64,000 bases of DNA from Aricia agestis (taxonomy: Eukaryota > Arthropoda > Insecta > Lepidoptera > Lycaenidae), in the NCBI RefSeq assembly GCF_905147365.1, contig NC_056409.1, positions 5,461,001-5,525,000 of the forward strand, given 5' to 3'. The notes beneath the pieces were generated by a model, which saw nothing but the letters and a program-made list of their open reading frames with translations, ran no database searches and was not told the origin of the DNA. This document shows positions 24,496 through 35,799 of this stretch, piece after piece; the first letter of the stretch is position 1; each line of letters starts with the position of its first letter. The position numbers and the translations under genes were made by a program.

Positions 24496-24867
24496 GCTTT
24501 GCAGCACAAAAGATAATTTTTCGTAACATATAAATATTTGGCTAATCGTCTAGGTGTGAACTTATTCAAGTAATCGTTTAATCCACTTCAATCAAAATCA
24601 AAATCAAAATTGTTTTATTTCTGAATAAATTTAAAATAAATGTTTTCAGAAAGTCCTACATGATGCCTACCACCGGTTATAAAAATATTATGTAGTTTAA
24701 TATTGAAAGATAGAAATGAATAAAGCAGGGAAGATGAAAATGTTTTTTATTGTTTTGTAAGTGAAATGCTGGCACTAAAGTGATCCATATAATAAACTCA
24801 TTAATTTCGTCCATCAACTGCCTAAATTTTAAGTCGAAAGAACAAAGGCCCGATTCTCATACGTATA

Positions 24868-25045
24868 GAACTATCAGAGAAGTTGATTCCTAGGCAGATG
24901 GGGACCTACGTAGTATGGTCGCGTTACGTCAAACCGAACCGACAGATCACAATTAACCAAAGCAATTAACATTGAATTGACATAATCCGACCAAATGACG
25001 TTGGATTGGCAACTGCCTAGAAATCAATTTCCTCGATGGTACCTT
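24868..25045. mobile_element. MITE copy, CTAGGCAGATGGG family
   Basis: Ends ACTATCAGAGAAGTTGATTC and GAAATCAATTTCCTCGATGG are inverted repeats; same family as 22697-22856. Interior GACCAAATGACGTTGGATTG matches the sister copies. Confidence 0.78.
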
Positions 25046-25135
25046 CGAAGTTTGTTCGCAGGCTCTCTGTGTGTGGTTGTCGCAGTTGTGTATTCCGCGT
25101 ATCCTGATTCCAGTCGCTCTGCCGCGAAAAAGGAG

Positions 25136-25267
25136 AAACACCGTTGGGGTTTTAGTGGGTAAGCCTGGGCGCGGCTTTCACCGCTCCCGAGGAGTCCCAC
25201 ATACCCCGGTGACCCTCCCCAGACTGCCGGGGATGCGTAAACGCATTTCCCCTACGGTGAACGGTTA
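25136..25267 (-). repeat. GC-rich dispersed repeat, copy 1
   Basis: On the minus strand it carries GGGGAAATGCGTTTACGCAT, GGTATGTGGGACTCC and GCTTACCCACTAAAACCCC. Related segments occur at 32913-33072 and 60505-60670. It may be a fragment of a LINE or SINE; the parent is not identified. Confidence 0.6.
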
Positions 25268-25326
25268 AAAGCTCTCTCTGTGTTACAGTAGCAATATAAA
25301 TTAACACTTACTGTCAAGTCTCACAA

Positions 25327-25503
25327 GTACTATCAGGGAAGTTGATTCATAGGCAGATGGCGTATCTACGTAATTCGGTCGTGCTAAGTCAAAACTCAAA
25401 CCCAGCTGACAGATTACGACCTACTTTGATTTGACATAAAGTATAATCCAACCAAATGACATAGGTCCGTCAACTGCCTGTGAATCAATTTCTTCGACGG
25501 TAC
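25327..25503. mobile_element. MITE copy, CTAGGCAGATGGG family
   Basis: Ends GTACTATCAGGGAAGTTGAT and ATCAATTTCTTCGACGGTAC are inverted repeats. It is only about 280 bases from the previous copy and in the same orientation. Confidence 0.78.
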
Positions 25504-26444
25504 AAAGAGTTTGCTGTGACATTGTCTCTGTGTGTCGTGTGTGTATATGACTATGTGTGTGTAATAATCTCATAACGACTGAGTCAGTTGTAGTGAGTCA
25601 GTCATCATATTTGTCCCTGTTTCTAAAATTAAGACTGCTCGTTATTAATAAGTAAGGAGCTAAGAACGTTTTTCATATGACCTATAATTATTTATTTGTA
25701 TCGTGGCCTGTTACGATGGTTTTTGGTTGAAGTTTATCTATTAGGTAATTAAAGCTTTTGATTGGCTAATGTCAAAACTTTAATACGATAAACTCCTCAA
25801 AAACATCTCAGAAACAGGGCATCAGTATAATAATAATAAGTTGATTTCCTCATTTCGATGATCTCGATTTATAATATATACACATACTTACAATACTACT
25901 TAGATGACGCACGCAACTCTCCTATTTATCGCGCGGGAATCGTACATTTTTTCGGAATAAAACGTATCCTATGTCCTTTCCGGGAACTCGAAGTATCTCC
26001 GTACCAAATTTCAGCAAAATAGGTTAAGCAGCATGGGCGTGAAAAGGCAACAGACAGACAGACATGCAGATTGCAGACACATTTCCGCATTGATATTATT
26101 AGAATGGATATTAACACTTTTTGTTGTAACAATCAAATCTAAAGTAAAATTCGAGCTGCACTGCGCTGCGTAGCGCAAATCTTAAAAGTGTAGCATCGCA
26201 TCACATCTGGGTGTGACCTAACCCTAATCTAGATAACAGCTAGTAGGTACCGGAAACCACATAATCTGTACAATGTCTGTCCTTGTTGTATTTGAACTTG
26301 TGACCCGTACAACACATACAATAATAATTACAAACCATTATGAGATAGCGTTGGAAGTTGGAACTCAGTAAAAAGAGGACGCAGTCCATATTATAATAAT
26401 AATATTAACTAGCTGTTGCTCGCGACTTTGCCCGCGTTAAGAGC

Positions 26445-26619
26445 CAGGGCCCCCACTACCATATGTGCAATGTGTGCAATGCACACGGGCGCCATCCTCC
26501 AGGGGCGCCAAATTGCCATCTTTTGGGGCGCCAAAACCAAGGTCCCAAGAAAATTGCCTAAAGGGGCGCCAAAATCCTTTTTGTGCACACAGGCGCCAGT
26601 AGCCTTTACGGGGGCCCTG
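26445..26619. mobile_element. hAT MITE with CAGGGCCCCC ends, copy 2
   Basis: Ends CAGGGCCCCCACTACC and ACGGGGGCCCTG are flanked by perfect 8-base duplications TTAAGAGC (26437-26444 and 26620-26627). It landed about 30 bases from the CTAG end of a Helitron-like element (CTAG at 26409, minus orientation). Confidence 0.93.
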
Positions 26620-27401
26620 TTAAGAGCCTACTGTCAAAACGCTAGCCCCGCCTACACACACCGCTATCCTCCAATCGTGATATTATAATGATTCCATGAA
26701 TCGTGCTCCCAGGCAATGTGCTTTACGCAGCGTAAAGCACAAAGCTAATAGCGAACAATATCGCGTAACAACGGTTCCCGCATTATAGCACGAAAATAAA
26801 GGTCGTAAGTCCCAAAAATGTTTTTTGATGATTACCTACTTAAAAATAAAAAATACCAATATTTCCTTTAGCTATTATTAATTTATAAAGTGTGTGCTTG
26901 TAGTAGTGCAAGTAATTTAATGATAGTAACTCAATAAGTGTAACAGATATTTGTTGAAAAGCCCAGAAAGATTCATAATTTCGAAAAATGTATAAACTAT
27001 CGAGTCAAAATAAGTGAATCGTATTTTCCGTTAGCCAAATATCAGATAAATATACAATGATTAAATAAATCTCAATTTCATTTGAGTCAATAGTGTTCCG
27101 GGATCGTAATACTTATTAGAAAACACAGCAAAATTTGGCAGTCCGCTCTTAACATACAATAACGAAGAATCAGTGGAAAAATACTTGTGGCCAGTGGCAC
27201 TGGCTATTGCATAGCATTTTTTATCAATTATGTATGCAATTAAAATTCGCAAACGTCTATACGCACGCACACAAACGCCACGGCAACGCCGCACCGCCGT
27301 GCCGGTCGTAGTGTGTGACGCGTGTTAGGTTTTTTCGTTACGGAATTTCTTGATTCGGTAGCCGTGCGCAAAGCCCGCGATAAAAGCTATGCAAAAGCTT
27401 A

Positions 27402-29913
27402 AAAACGGAGAAAAGTATAAAGTACTCATTCATTAACAGAAGTGTGTTTTCACAGGTTCTGGATCACTATTCTGGATCCACCCTTCCCCCGCTCGCGCCT
27501 CGCAAACTTTCACGATCAGTTTTTGTCGGTTCGAGTGATGACATCGCCTAAAAAAAAAAGTGTTTGGTATCAAAATGGGGGTTTTCGACCATGCCCGATC
27601 GATATATGCGATCCGTTTTTGCGTATTTGCACTAGTTCCAAAGTTAGCAATCCGTTTTTGCGTATTTGCACTAGTTCCAAAGTTAGCTTTTGTGTTCAAC
27701 CCTCATTATCTACTATCACCACGCTATAGGATTAGGAATATAATTAGTTTATAGAATTATCGTATATTTTTTGTTATAGAACAAACTTAATTAATATTAT
27801 TTTACTTTTTTTAATTTAAAAATTATATAAGGTTTTGCAATCTTATCTAAATTTGCCCCGACCATTAAGTTATCCTGTTCTTTTAGCGACTCACAGGAAT
27901 AATTATTAGTAAAGAATGTGAGAGTGTATCTATTGTATCTATTGTATGCTTTACCATTAAATGGATGCTAAGGATGACTCAATAATTATTGTGAATAACG
28001 TTTATGATACAACGACTTTCCGCTGATGAGAAAAAAAAAACTTGATAATATACCTGGGACAAGTTTCAAAAGATTTATCATAGGATTTGTAAATGTAAAT
28101 GAAAAAAATGTAAATTGCAGCATTTAATGATAGCACTGAAACTGTAGGAGATGGGATTTTAACACGTGGAGATTACAAATGATTTCATATCAGTTTGTGA
28201 AGAGTAGGTATAGTTTAATGTATTTGTATCATAAGTTCAATGGTTAAAGATTAGTAGAGTTTCAATAGTTATTAATTAGTAGCAACACTTTGTGTAATGA
28301 TATAATATTGTACAGTATGTTCAATACATGTTTTAATAAAATAAAATAAATGTAATGAAAAATTTATCAAGTTTTATTATACAAATTACAAATTATACAA
28401 AGTCTTTATTATACTACAATAATACACATTAGCACAAAGTAGACAGTGACATCACGTTGTCTAATCCCATGCTAAGTTTAACTTGTGTTATTGCAATCAG
28501 ACAGCGGATGCACATAGAACAGTCTTAAGCAAAGCTTCAAAAAAGAAATTATCGAACGTTTTCATCAGTCGCGGCTGATGGATGCGGCTTAACAATGTGC
28601 ACGGTTCATTCTCGGATGTCCGCGGATGCAAAAACATCCGAACAGCCAGATTCTGTTCGGACGTCCGAACGCTCAAGGTCGCGTCCGCGACTTATGTCAG
28701 ACAATGTGCACAGTTTAGTGTATTTTGTATTAATCAGATATAAACAAGCCACATCCGATGAAAACGTCAGATAATTTGTTTCTAGCTTACAGCATATTAT
28801 TATTCTTACAACACTCTCACATTCACACTATTATCACGTATTCCTTCTTGGCGGTGATGTGATGGGCGCTTCATCGGAGAGCCATTAGCGAAACCTTTGG
28901 TAAAGTACACCGGCCGGCCAGAACTCCTTCACCTCGAGAGTGGACAGAAGTTTTGTCGGTGCTCTCACCACAAAGGAACTGAAGTTAACTTTCTGCCGGG
29001 AGTACAGACGCTCTATCCTCAAGGTGAAGGTAGTCTTCTCGCGGATGTAGTTTATGACGTCCTCGACTTCCATGGACCAATGCAGGCGCTTTACGTAGAG
29101 CGGTGTCGTGGGCTCCTCCCTGCACAGATGCAGCTCGGGTACGTAAGATGCGGTGTCGCAGTGGTTGCGGCTTCCTCTTCTTTCTTCTCTCCACTAGTGT
29201 GAAGCCCTCCTCATCGCACCTCCTGCTCTCGTCCTTGTTGAGTCGAGGAGGTTCTGCCTTGCGGCTCCTTGTTTTCGCCCGCGGGGGTGGGACGGGGGCG
29301 AGCAGCAACATTTGCGAAGCTTTTCTGCTGAGTTGGACTCGGCTTCGACTCAGCCGCAGGCGGCGAGTGGGCGGCGGTGGCGGTCGTTGACTCGTCGAAT
29401 TTTGCAAAACGTGTCAGTTTGCACGCCGCGTCGTCGTGTGTTTACTTTTAATTTGTAATAATTCATTAGTTAGTTAGATAATAGATAATTATCATTCATA
29501 TTTATTTAAAATCTTGTAAGAAAGCAAGGTGACGTAAGCGATAAGCCGATAGTCATTAAGAACAATAGGACACCGAGGCGAGCATAACAATGCAATAAGT
29601 AGCGATTGTAATTGTTAAGGAACAATGGAGCGTGGTGATAGTAGATAATGAGGGTTAAAAACAAAAGCTAACTTTGGAAATAGTGCAAATACGCAAAAAC
29701 GGATCGCATACATCGATCGGGCATGGTCGAAAACCCCCATTTTGATACCAAACACTATTATTTTTTTTAGGCGATGTCATCACTCGAACCGACAAAAACT
29801 GATCGTGAAAGTTTGCGAGGCGCGAGCGGGGGAGGGGTGGATCCAGAATAGTGATCCAGAACCTGTGAAAACACACTACTATTAACTTATACTTTTCCCC
29901 GTTTTTTTTCCAC
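27402..29913. mobile_element. 2.5-kb unit with inverted repeats of about 290-330 bases
   Basis: Left arm about 27402-27730 and right arm about 29627-29913 are reverse complements. Shared blocks are GTGTGTTTTCACAGGTTCTG, CTCGCGCCTCGCAAACTTTC and GGTATCAAAATGGGGGTTTT. The left arm has an internal direct repeat of about 38 bases (CGTTTTTGCGTATTTGCACT twice) that the right arm has once. Between the arms are AT-rich DNA, a GC-rich patch at 28560-28700 with TCCGCGGATGCAAAAACATC, and a LINE ORF1 remnant (28885-29407). The arms could be TIRs of a DNA element or two opposed copies of one repeat. Confidence 0.8.
28885..29407 (-). pseudogene. LINE ORF1-like remnant, frameshifted
   Basis: One minus-strand frame gives a basic stretch with DEEGFTLVERRKKRKPQP (about 29240-29170). 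Another frame gives TTPLYVKRLHWSMEVEDVIN and SFVVRAPTKLLSTLEVKEFW, then WPAGVLYQRFR and a stop at about 28885. The second block resembles the C-terminal domain of insect non-LTR retrotransposon ORF1 proteins (LYV.RL, then SF.V.VP, then FWP.GV..R.F). The two parts are in different frames, so the gene is broken. No reverse transcriptase follows. Confidence 0.65.
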
Positions 29914-30120
29914 TGATTTTTCGCTTCTACTGGTTGCAGAATGATGCTGTATAGCCCTTAGTAAACTCTTAAGTCTAAAGCCTTCATCGATCCGTCCTTA
30001 AGTGGACTATACAAGTTACAACACAAAAATAATAGATATAAATTATTATGTTTCAATTCGAAGCAGTATATCTACTTCCTGAGATTTGAACAAACTTTTT
30101 AGCTTTATAGTCTATACTTA

Positions 30121-30522
30121 TCTATACTATTATAATAATAATATATATACTATTACAATATTATTATAATTCTGAAGAGTTTGTTTGTTTGTTTGTTTGT
30201 ATGCACTAATCTCAGGAACTACTGGTCCGATTTGAAAAATTATTTCAGTGTTAAATAGCCCACTTATCGAGGAAAGCTATAGGCTGTATTTTATCACGCT
30301 AAGACTAATAGGAGCGAAGAAATAGAGGAAATGTGGAAAAAACATGCGAAATTATATGAAATTGCTTATTATCTTAAGAACTACTGGAGCAATTTTTATG
30401 TTATTTGGCAAACATAAAGAATAGATCACGTGAAGGGACATCTAAGGCTATTTTTTGCGGAAAAATGTACGGTTCCGTGAAATACCTAAATTATGCGGGT
30501 GAAGCCGCGTGGAACATCTAGT
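30121..30522 (+). mobile_element. Helitron-like element
   Basis: It starts TCTATACTATTATAATAATA after an A and ends GTGGAACATCTAG before a T. The body contains CTCAGGAACTACTGGTCCGA and TATCGAGGAAAGCTATAGGC, shared with 22870-24004. It lies about 360 bases from the end of the small peptide gene. Confidence 0.75.
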
Positions 30523-30879
30523 TTATAATAATATTATTATTAATACTTAATTACTTATAGCTTAGATCAATTACATATTTGTTGTAAATTATTGTCGTAG
30601 CCTGTAGGTAATAAGTAGGTACTTATGCCATCTTAGAGGATATATAATTATTATTATCTAGGTACTAGTAGTAGGTAATTATTTCTAGTAATTTATCTTC
30701 TAAGGCCCATTTGCGTCAGTTTAGTTTAAAGTTACCTCGTTGCAAAATATATCGAGTTATTTCTTTAATTTTGTCGTGTTTAACATTAAAGAAAAGGCAA
30801 GATTAACACAGCGCCAATTTTGGCCCAAGTTGAAGACGTTAAATATTATTTTATTTTAAATAATACGTAAGCACTATTG

Positions 30880-31711
30880 CTATAAATAGGTAGTTATAAT
30901 AAAGCTATAGTTCCTATAATCTTCGGATACATTTCTTGCAGTCTTTGGTAGGTTAGCGTCTATCTTGTTAACGACAGTAGGTAGAACGTGACCTCTCATC
31001 ATACCAGCCAGCAGCAACAGGCAGAAAATTAGCAAGATCTGAAAAGAAAGATCATACACTATTAAATTATAATTTTAAATGAAATAATGATAAAAAATGC
31101 CGATTAACGGATTAAAGGAATAACGTTATATTTTGCAACGGTCTAACTTTAACCTAGGTCATAGACTGACACAAATTGGCTTTCGATGTCCAGCAGTGGA
31201 CGAATATAGGCTGATATTATGATGATGATGACGAATGATAATATTATTTATATGCTGATGATTGAAAATTTTTTTAAAGATTTTTTACGAGTTAAAAGAC
31301 TTAGAAGTAACTGTAATAATTAGTTACATAATATCAGGTAATCAAAAGCTGAAACGGCTTTAAGCATTCATGGTTAACCAGGACAGAGGACATTTTTGAT
31401 ATATTTATACAGAGGAAGAATAGGTTAATATACTCGTAGGTAGTAGGTAGCGTACCTACGAGTATATTAACCTATTCTTAAGTGGATTGCCCAATGGAAA
31501 ACGCTTTTTTATAAGGGTCTCTTTAATAATTACAACTCTCGATCATGCCCGCAACTCTGTTGCGCCAAAACTCGTTTATCGCGCGGGAAAAATTTCCTGG
31601 GATGAAAAGTATCCTATGTCCTTTCCCGGAACTCAAAGTATCTCCATACCAAATTTCAGCAAAATCGGTTCGGCAGTTTGGGCATGAAGAGGTAACAGAC
31701 AGACAGACAGG

Positions 31712-31776
<65 letters not shown>

Positions 31777-34444
31777 GAACAGACAGGCAGACAGACACAC
31801 TTTCGCATTTATAATATTAGTATGGAAGTATTATGTCGATGGGATGTCGTACCGGTTATAAGTTGGAGATTTGCAGCCAGCATTTATTTTGCAGGCTGCT
31901 TCAATCGCTCTCGTGTGTAATTGAAACAGACTGAGATCAAAGCGACGTTCGTATTACCGGAATTGGGCCCTTGTACAAGATATATGCGAACGTCTAATTT
32001 ATTAAAGTAAATTATTTTACTTAAGTACTATCATATTTATACGTGGGAGAGCCATGCTTCGGCGCGAATGGGCCGGCTCGACCGGAGAAATACCACGTTC
32101 TCACAGAAAACCGGCGTGAAACAGCGCTCGCGCTGTGTTTCGCCGAGTGAGTGAGTTTACCGGAGGCCCAATCCCCTACCCTATTCCCTTCCCTACCCTC
32201 CCCTATTCCCTTCCCTCTCCTATTCCTTTCCCTTCCCATCCCTACCCTCCCCTATTACCCTATTCCTTCTTAAAAGGCCGGCAACGCACCTGCAGCTCTT
32301 CTGATGCTCCGAGTGTCCATGGGCGACGGAAGTTGCTTTCCATCAGGTGACCCGTTTGCTCGTTTGCCCCCTTATATCATTAAAAAAAAAAAACATTTTA
32401 CTTGAAGTTATATTATACCTATTAAGTTTCGTTTTTTATAAACATTATTATGGTATACTACAGTACAGTTTACTAACAATTAACTAATCTGCACGGACGT
32501 AAAAATATTTTTTTTACGTCCGTGCTAATATGTAGCTGATAAGTCGTAGCTATAGGCGCCTGTCTGGAATCGAGAGAACAGCTGCTTGCTTGTGGTAAAA
32601 TCGAATATAGACACGTCCGATTTTAAACGTAGATTAGAATTAATGATTCTATTTATTACGATTTATCAATATTAGTCAAATTCAATATTTAACGGTTTTT
32701 GATGATTATTTTTTACTAAAGTGATTCTAGGTATATGAAATTGTTATGTAGCCAGAATGAAGAACTCGGATAGGTGCAAGTAGCATGGGCTCAATCTTCA
32801 TAAGATTAAATTTGGGTAGGGTAAAAAGGGTAGAAATTTGGTCTTTATGATTTAAAAGTGTACTTGACAGCAAAAAGTATTTATTAATGAAACATGTACT
32901 TATACCTTTTTTTGCGTTGGGGAAATGCATTTACGCATCCTCGGGGCCTGGGGAGGACCATCAAGGTATGTGGGACTGCCTGGGGCGGACGAAAGACGCA
33001 CCCGGCCCGGGACTACCCATTAAAAACCCCACAGGTGTTCCTGCTCCTGAAGGTGGGACTACGGGAAACGCGTGATACACGACCGCAGATCTACTTATAC
33101 CTGCCATACAATCGGGGTGCTGTATATGACCCCTTTATATTAGAGGTAAGAACGACCAGCAACTATGGATTTTCAACTTTCAGTCACAGTTACTTTAGGA
33201 CAGTGTTTCTCAAAGTGGGGTACGCGAACCCAGCGGGGTAGGGGTTCGCCATTCGACGGCAGGGGGTTCGCGACAAGATTTACTTAATGGTGGCTTGATA
33301 AGTGGCAGGCACGCGCGACACTTTTGTGGCACTATGTGTGTCACCTTTTTTGGTTTTTTTGGCACTGTATGTGTTTCTTCGACAATCTTTTTTATTATTT
33401 TCTTGGGGGGGTTTCATTAGTTAGTAAGAGGTTCGCTGTCACCTGGAAATTATAACAGAGGTTCGTGGAGCCGAAAGTTTGAGAAACCCTGCTTTAGGAG
33501 GTAAGTATCCAGTTCTGAATGTTTACCTTACCATCGTTAAAGTACAATATCTATTATACTTACTTTATATAAACTTTATCAAAGCTTAGGAACACCTTCA
33601 GAGCTGAATACCTTCTAAAGTAATAGCGACTGAAACTCCATCCGAAACACCGTTGCTGGTCGTTCCTACCTCTTTAATTCAGCTCCTATAAAATTACGAA
33701 AGTCTGACTGTCGCTGGCTCTTGGGTTAGTTTTCTGCCTCGCCTATAGCCATTTGGACTTTACGTATATTTTAGAAAAAAAATGTATTGAAATTATTAGT
33801 TTTGCATTGTATTAATGTCTGGAAGACCTTGGGGGAGGCCTTTGCCCGGCAGTGGGATAGCATAGGCTCATAAAAAAAAAATGTCTGAATTCTGATTCAT
33901 TAATCATCAAAAGTCCATACTTCACATCCTTCCGATGTCAAGTATGGACTACACACTACACAATACTTAAGTATATAACAGTATACCTAGTTACTTAGTT
34001 TGAAATGAATGTGATACTAAATAATTGTATGCTCAGTGCACCTCAAATACATTCACTATAATTACTAAAGTAAAACTGAAAGTAATCACAATTAGATGAT
34101 TGTTACGATTTTAATAATTTTCCCTTTCTCTGTGTTTAACTAAAATTGCAAGTGGCCTAGTCCCCTTATTAAAAGTTAATATTTAAATGTATTCAATTCG
34201 CTTAGTACGGTAGTCGGTATCTAATGTTTTGGCTAGGAATCCTTAACATTTATTTTTTGCACCCAAACAATTTTTATAACAAAAAGATACTCTTTATACA
34301 CAATTTGTTTAATTATTAATTTATAATGATTAATGAATGGATGAGTTACCTCATTGAACAGAAAGGAAATAATCACGTGATCATAAACAACAAAATCGTA
34401 ATAAACAGTCAATATTCTTCAGAACTTACCGATCTCAGTCTCAT
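30880..34444 (-). CDS. Tentative two-exon gene for a 57-residue secreted peptide
   Basis: Exon 1 (34430-34444) is ATG AGA CTG AGA TCG followed by a GTAAGT donor. Exon 2 (30880-31038) follows a TTTCTTTTCAG acceptor. Joined in phase they read MRLRSILLIFCLLLLAG, then a predicted mature part with RGHVLPTVVNKIDANLPK and NVSEDYRNYSFIITTYL before a TAG stop. The hydrophobic run LLIFCLLLLAG after a basic start looks like a signal peptide. There are two N-x-S-type glycosylation sites (NVS, NYS) and no cysteine pair for a disulfide fold. The open frame continues upstream of the ATG to 34615, so a longer first exon is possible, and a further 3' exon cannot be excluded. I do not recognise the protein. 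Confidence 0.4.
31421..31478. repeat. Inverted repeat, 25-base arms
   Basis: AATAGGTTAATATACTCGTA is followed after a short GTAGGTAG loop by its reverse complement. It is immediately left of the Helitron-like element. Confidence 0.8.
31693..31797. repeat. CAGA tetranucleotide microsatellite
   Basis: About 25 units of CAGA with occasional CAGG, CAAA and CGAA variants. It sits inside a Helitron-like element just before the CTTTCGCATTTATAATATTA end, the usual position in this family, and creates Cys/Val-rich spurious frames on the minus strand. Confidence 0.95.
32020..32396 (+). mobile_element. SINE/LINE-tail family, copy 1 (full)
   Basis: It starts near ATACGTGGGAGAGCC, has GGGCCGGCTCGACCGGAGAA, a GTGAAACAGCGCTCGCGCTG hairpin, a CCCTACCCTATTCCC tract, then AAAGGCCGGCAACGCACCTG and CATCAGGTGACCCGTTTGCT, and ends in an A tail. 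ATTTTACTT near 32011 and after the A tail is a candidate target duplication. Other copies: 43121-43381, 51543-51860, about 54318-54460, 56026-56322. Confidence 0.8.
32492..32526. repeat. Short perfect hairpin
   Basis: GCACGGACGTAAAAA and its complement are separated by a few bases. No flanking element was recognised. Confidence 0.75.
32913..33072 (+). repeat. GC-rich dispersed repeat, copy 2
   Basis: GGGGAAATGCATTTACGCAT, GGTATGTGGGACTGCC and ACTACCCATTAAAAACCCC match 25136-25267 in reverse orientation and 60505-60670. It holds an open frame across the repeat that has no protein-family match. Confidence 0.6.
33201..33491. mobile_element. hAT MITE with CAGTGTTTCTCAAAG ends
   Basis: Ends CAGTGTTTCTCAAAGTGGGG and AGTTTGAGAAACCCTG are flanked by perfect 8-base duplications CTTTAGGA (33193-33200 and 33492-33499). 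The interior has GGGGTTCGC blocks. The ends are of the widespread hAT 'Charlie-like' pattern. Confidence 0.93.
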
Positions 34445-34904
34445 ATTGTTATCCACAATGTATTTCACATACGCCACACGTTTATAAATAGATTTTTTTT
34501 CGTTCCAAATTAACACCACTGGATGACGTCTGCCCACTCCGACAGTTTGAGTGGCAATGATGTTGTAATTTGTATGAATGAATCGAGAATTGTAATTGTT
34601 AATAAGTTCTATCAATTAAATAGAGCTTGCTCCACCAGTAAACATTCATAGAAACAAATAGGACGGGTACTTACTACTGATAACTTGCATTCGATAGTTT
34701 TTACAACGAAGAAATTCATACTAATCTTTTAATCTTTTCTACTAATTACTACAATATTGTAATATACTTAACAAGAACCTAAGCCACAGCAATACGTGGC
34801 TGGGTCTGCTAGTATTATTATTGGGCGATTCTCTGTAAGCTCGTAAAGTGGCTCTGTCCTGACCTTATTTTTCAAAAAGTAAGTATTATAATAATCTATA
34901 CATA

Positions 34905-35791
34905 TCTATATATTAATACGCAAGCGAAAAACTTTGTATCCCTTTTGAAGAAAAATGCGTAAACGTAGGTGAATGAAATTTTGCACAGTTATAGTTTATA
35001 TGGTGAAGGAGTGCATCGAGCTAATATTATTTTGAAATTATGCTTTTATCACACATTTTTTAACAAATAAAACATTACCTACACAATATAAAATTAATAT
35101 ACCTAGCGGAATAGAGCAACAATTTTGAGCTGTCAAACGAAACCAAAATTGGTTTTCATCTGTGTGAAAAATATGTGTACGTATACATCATGCTTGTGTA
35201 CACATATAAAAATATGTGTACACAAGCATGATTGAACATGAATTCTATGAGATTAAATTGTCAACGTGCGGCACGTGCCGACTGGACGTCAAAAAAAGAG
35301 TGCTGCTGCCTGCTGTCATGTATCACACGTCTCTTTTTACCACGCAGTGTTACCTGATAGTGACATCTCTCTTGCTCTGGCCTTTGTTTCTCTATTCCGC
35401 TAGGTATATTAACTTTATGTACACACACTACATTACGCACACTCAAGAAGATGACAGATTTTTGAGTGACAAACCAGAAACCAAGTATACGAATTATACT
35501 CTTTTATTTATGGTTGAAGTCTGTTGACAACAAGTTGACAAATTGAAAATGGATTAAGTATAGTTTTTTTTATTGAATCTTAGATACTATTAGACAATGC
35601 TTACATGGCCAGTCAGAGTTGAAAAAAAATTATGATAAAGTCAATATTTTTTTACAAATTAAACGTTGACTTAGTCCTAATGTCGTTGAAACTAAGGTTG
35701 GTTATGGCGAAGCTCCAGGGGCGCTGGTGGTCTCCGCCAGAAATAAAAGACGTCGAAAAAAGTCGGATTTCGACCATTGGGCGATCTCTAG
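34905..35791 (+). mobile_element. Helitron-like element carrying an inserted MITE
   Basis: It begins TCTATATATTAATACGCAAG after an A and ends GGGCGATCTCTAG before a T. A related, uninterrupted copy is at 61129-61608 on the minus strand. The inserted MITE occupies 35087-35419. Confidence 0.75.
35087..35419. mobile_element. MITE with CATAAAGTTAATATACCTAGCGG ends, copy 1
   Basis: Inverted ends share AATATACCTAGCGGAATAGAG. The sister Helitron copy at 61129-61608 shows the empty site (CATTACACACACTAC), and the filled site repeats TACACA-type sequence on both sides, consistent with an 8-base duplication. Inside is the conserved GTGCGGCACGTGCCGACTGG. Copy 2 is at 44521-44822. Confidence 0.85.
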
Positions 35792-35799
35792 TTATCTAT

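Larger units (their letters stand above)
24496..27401. other. Intergenic repeats after the four-exon gene
   Basis: 3' UTR signals of the upstream gene lie in the first 230 bases. Then come two MITE copies, a GC-rich repeat fragment (25136-25267), Helitron-like pieces around 25920-26110 and 26409, and a hAT MITE (26445-26619). The stretch 26640-27400 is AT-rich with no recognised feature. Confidence 0.6.
31039..34429. other. Intron of the tentative peptide gene, repeat-filled
   Basis: Holds a LINE 3' end near 31186 (TGTCCAGCAGTGGACGAATA plus a GATGAT run), a hairpin (31421-31478), a Helitron-like element with a CAGA microsatellite (about 31530-31826), a SINE/LINE-tail copy (32020-32396), a GC-rich repeat (32913-33072), a hAT MITE (33201-33491) and another LINE tail near 33833. 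Confidence 0.6.

Noticed and set aside
31523..31814. Cys/Val-rich and Gln/Thr/Asp-rich frames on both strands
   Set aside because: Translation of the CAGA microsatellite inside a Helitron-like element. The same applies to 52602-52933.
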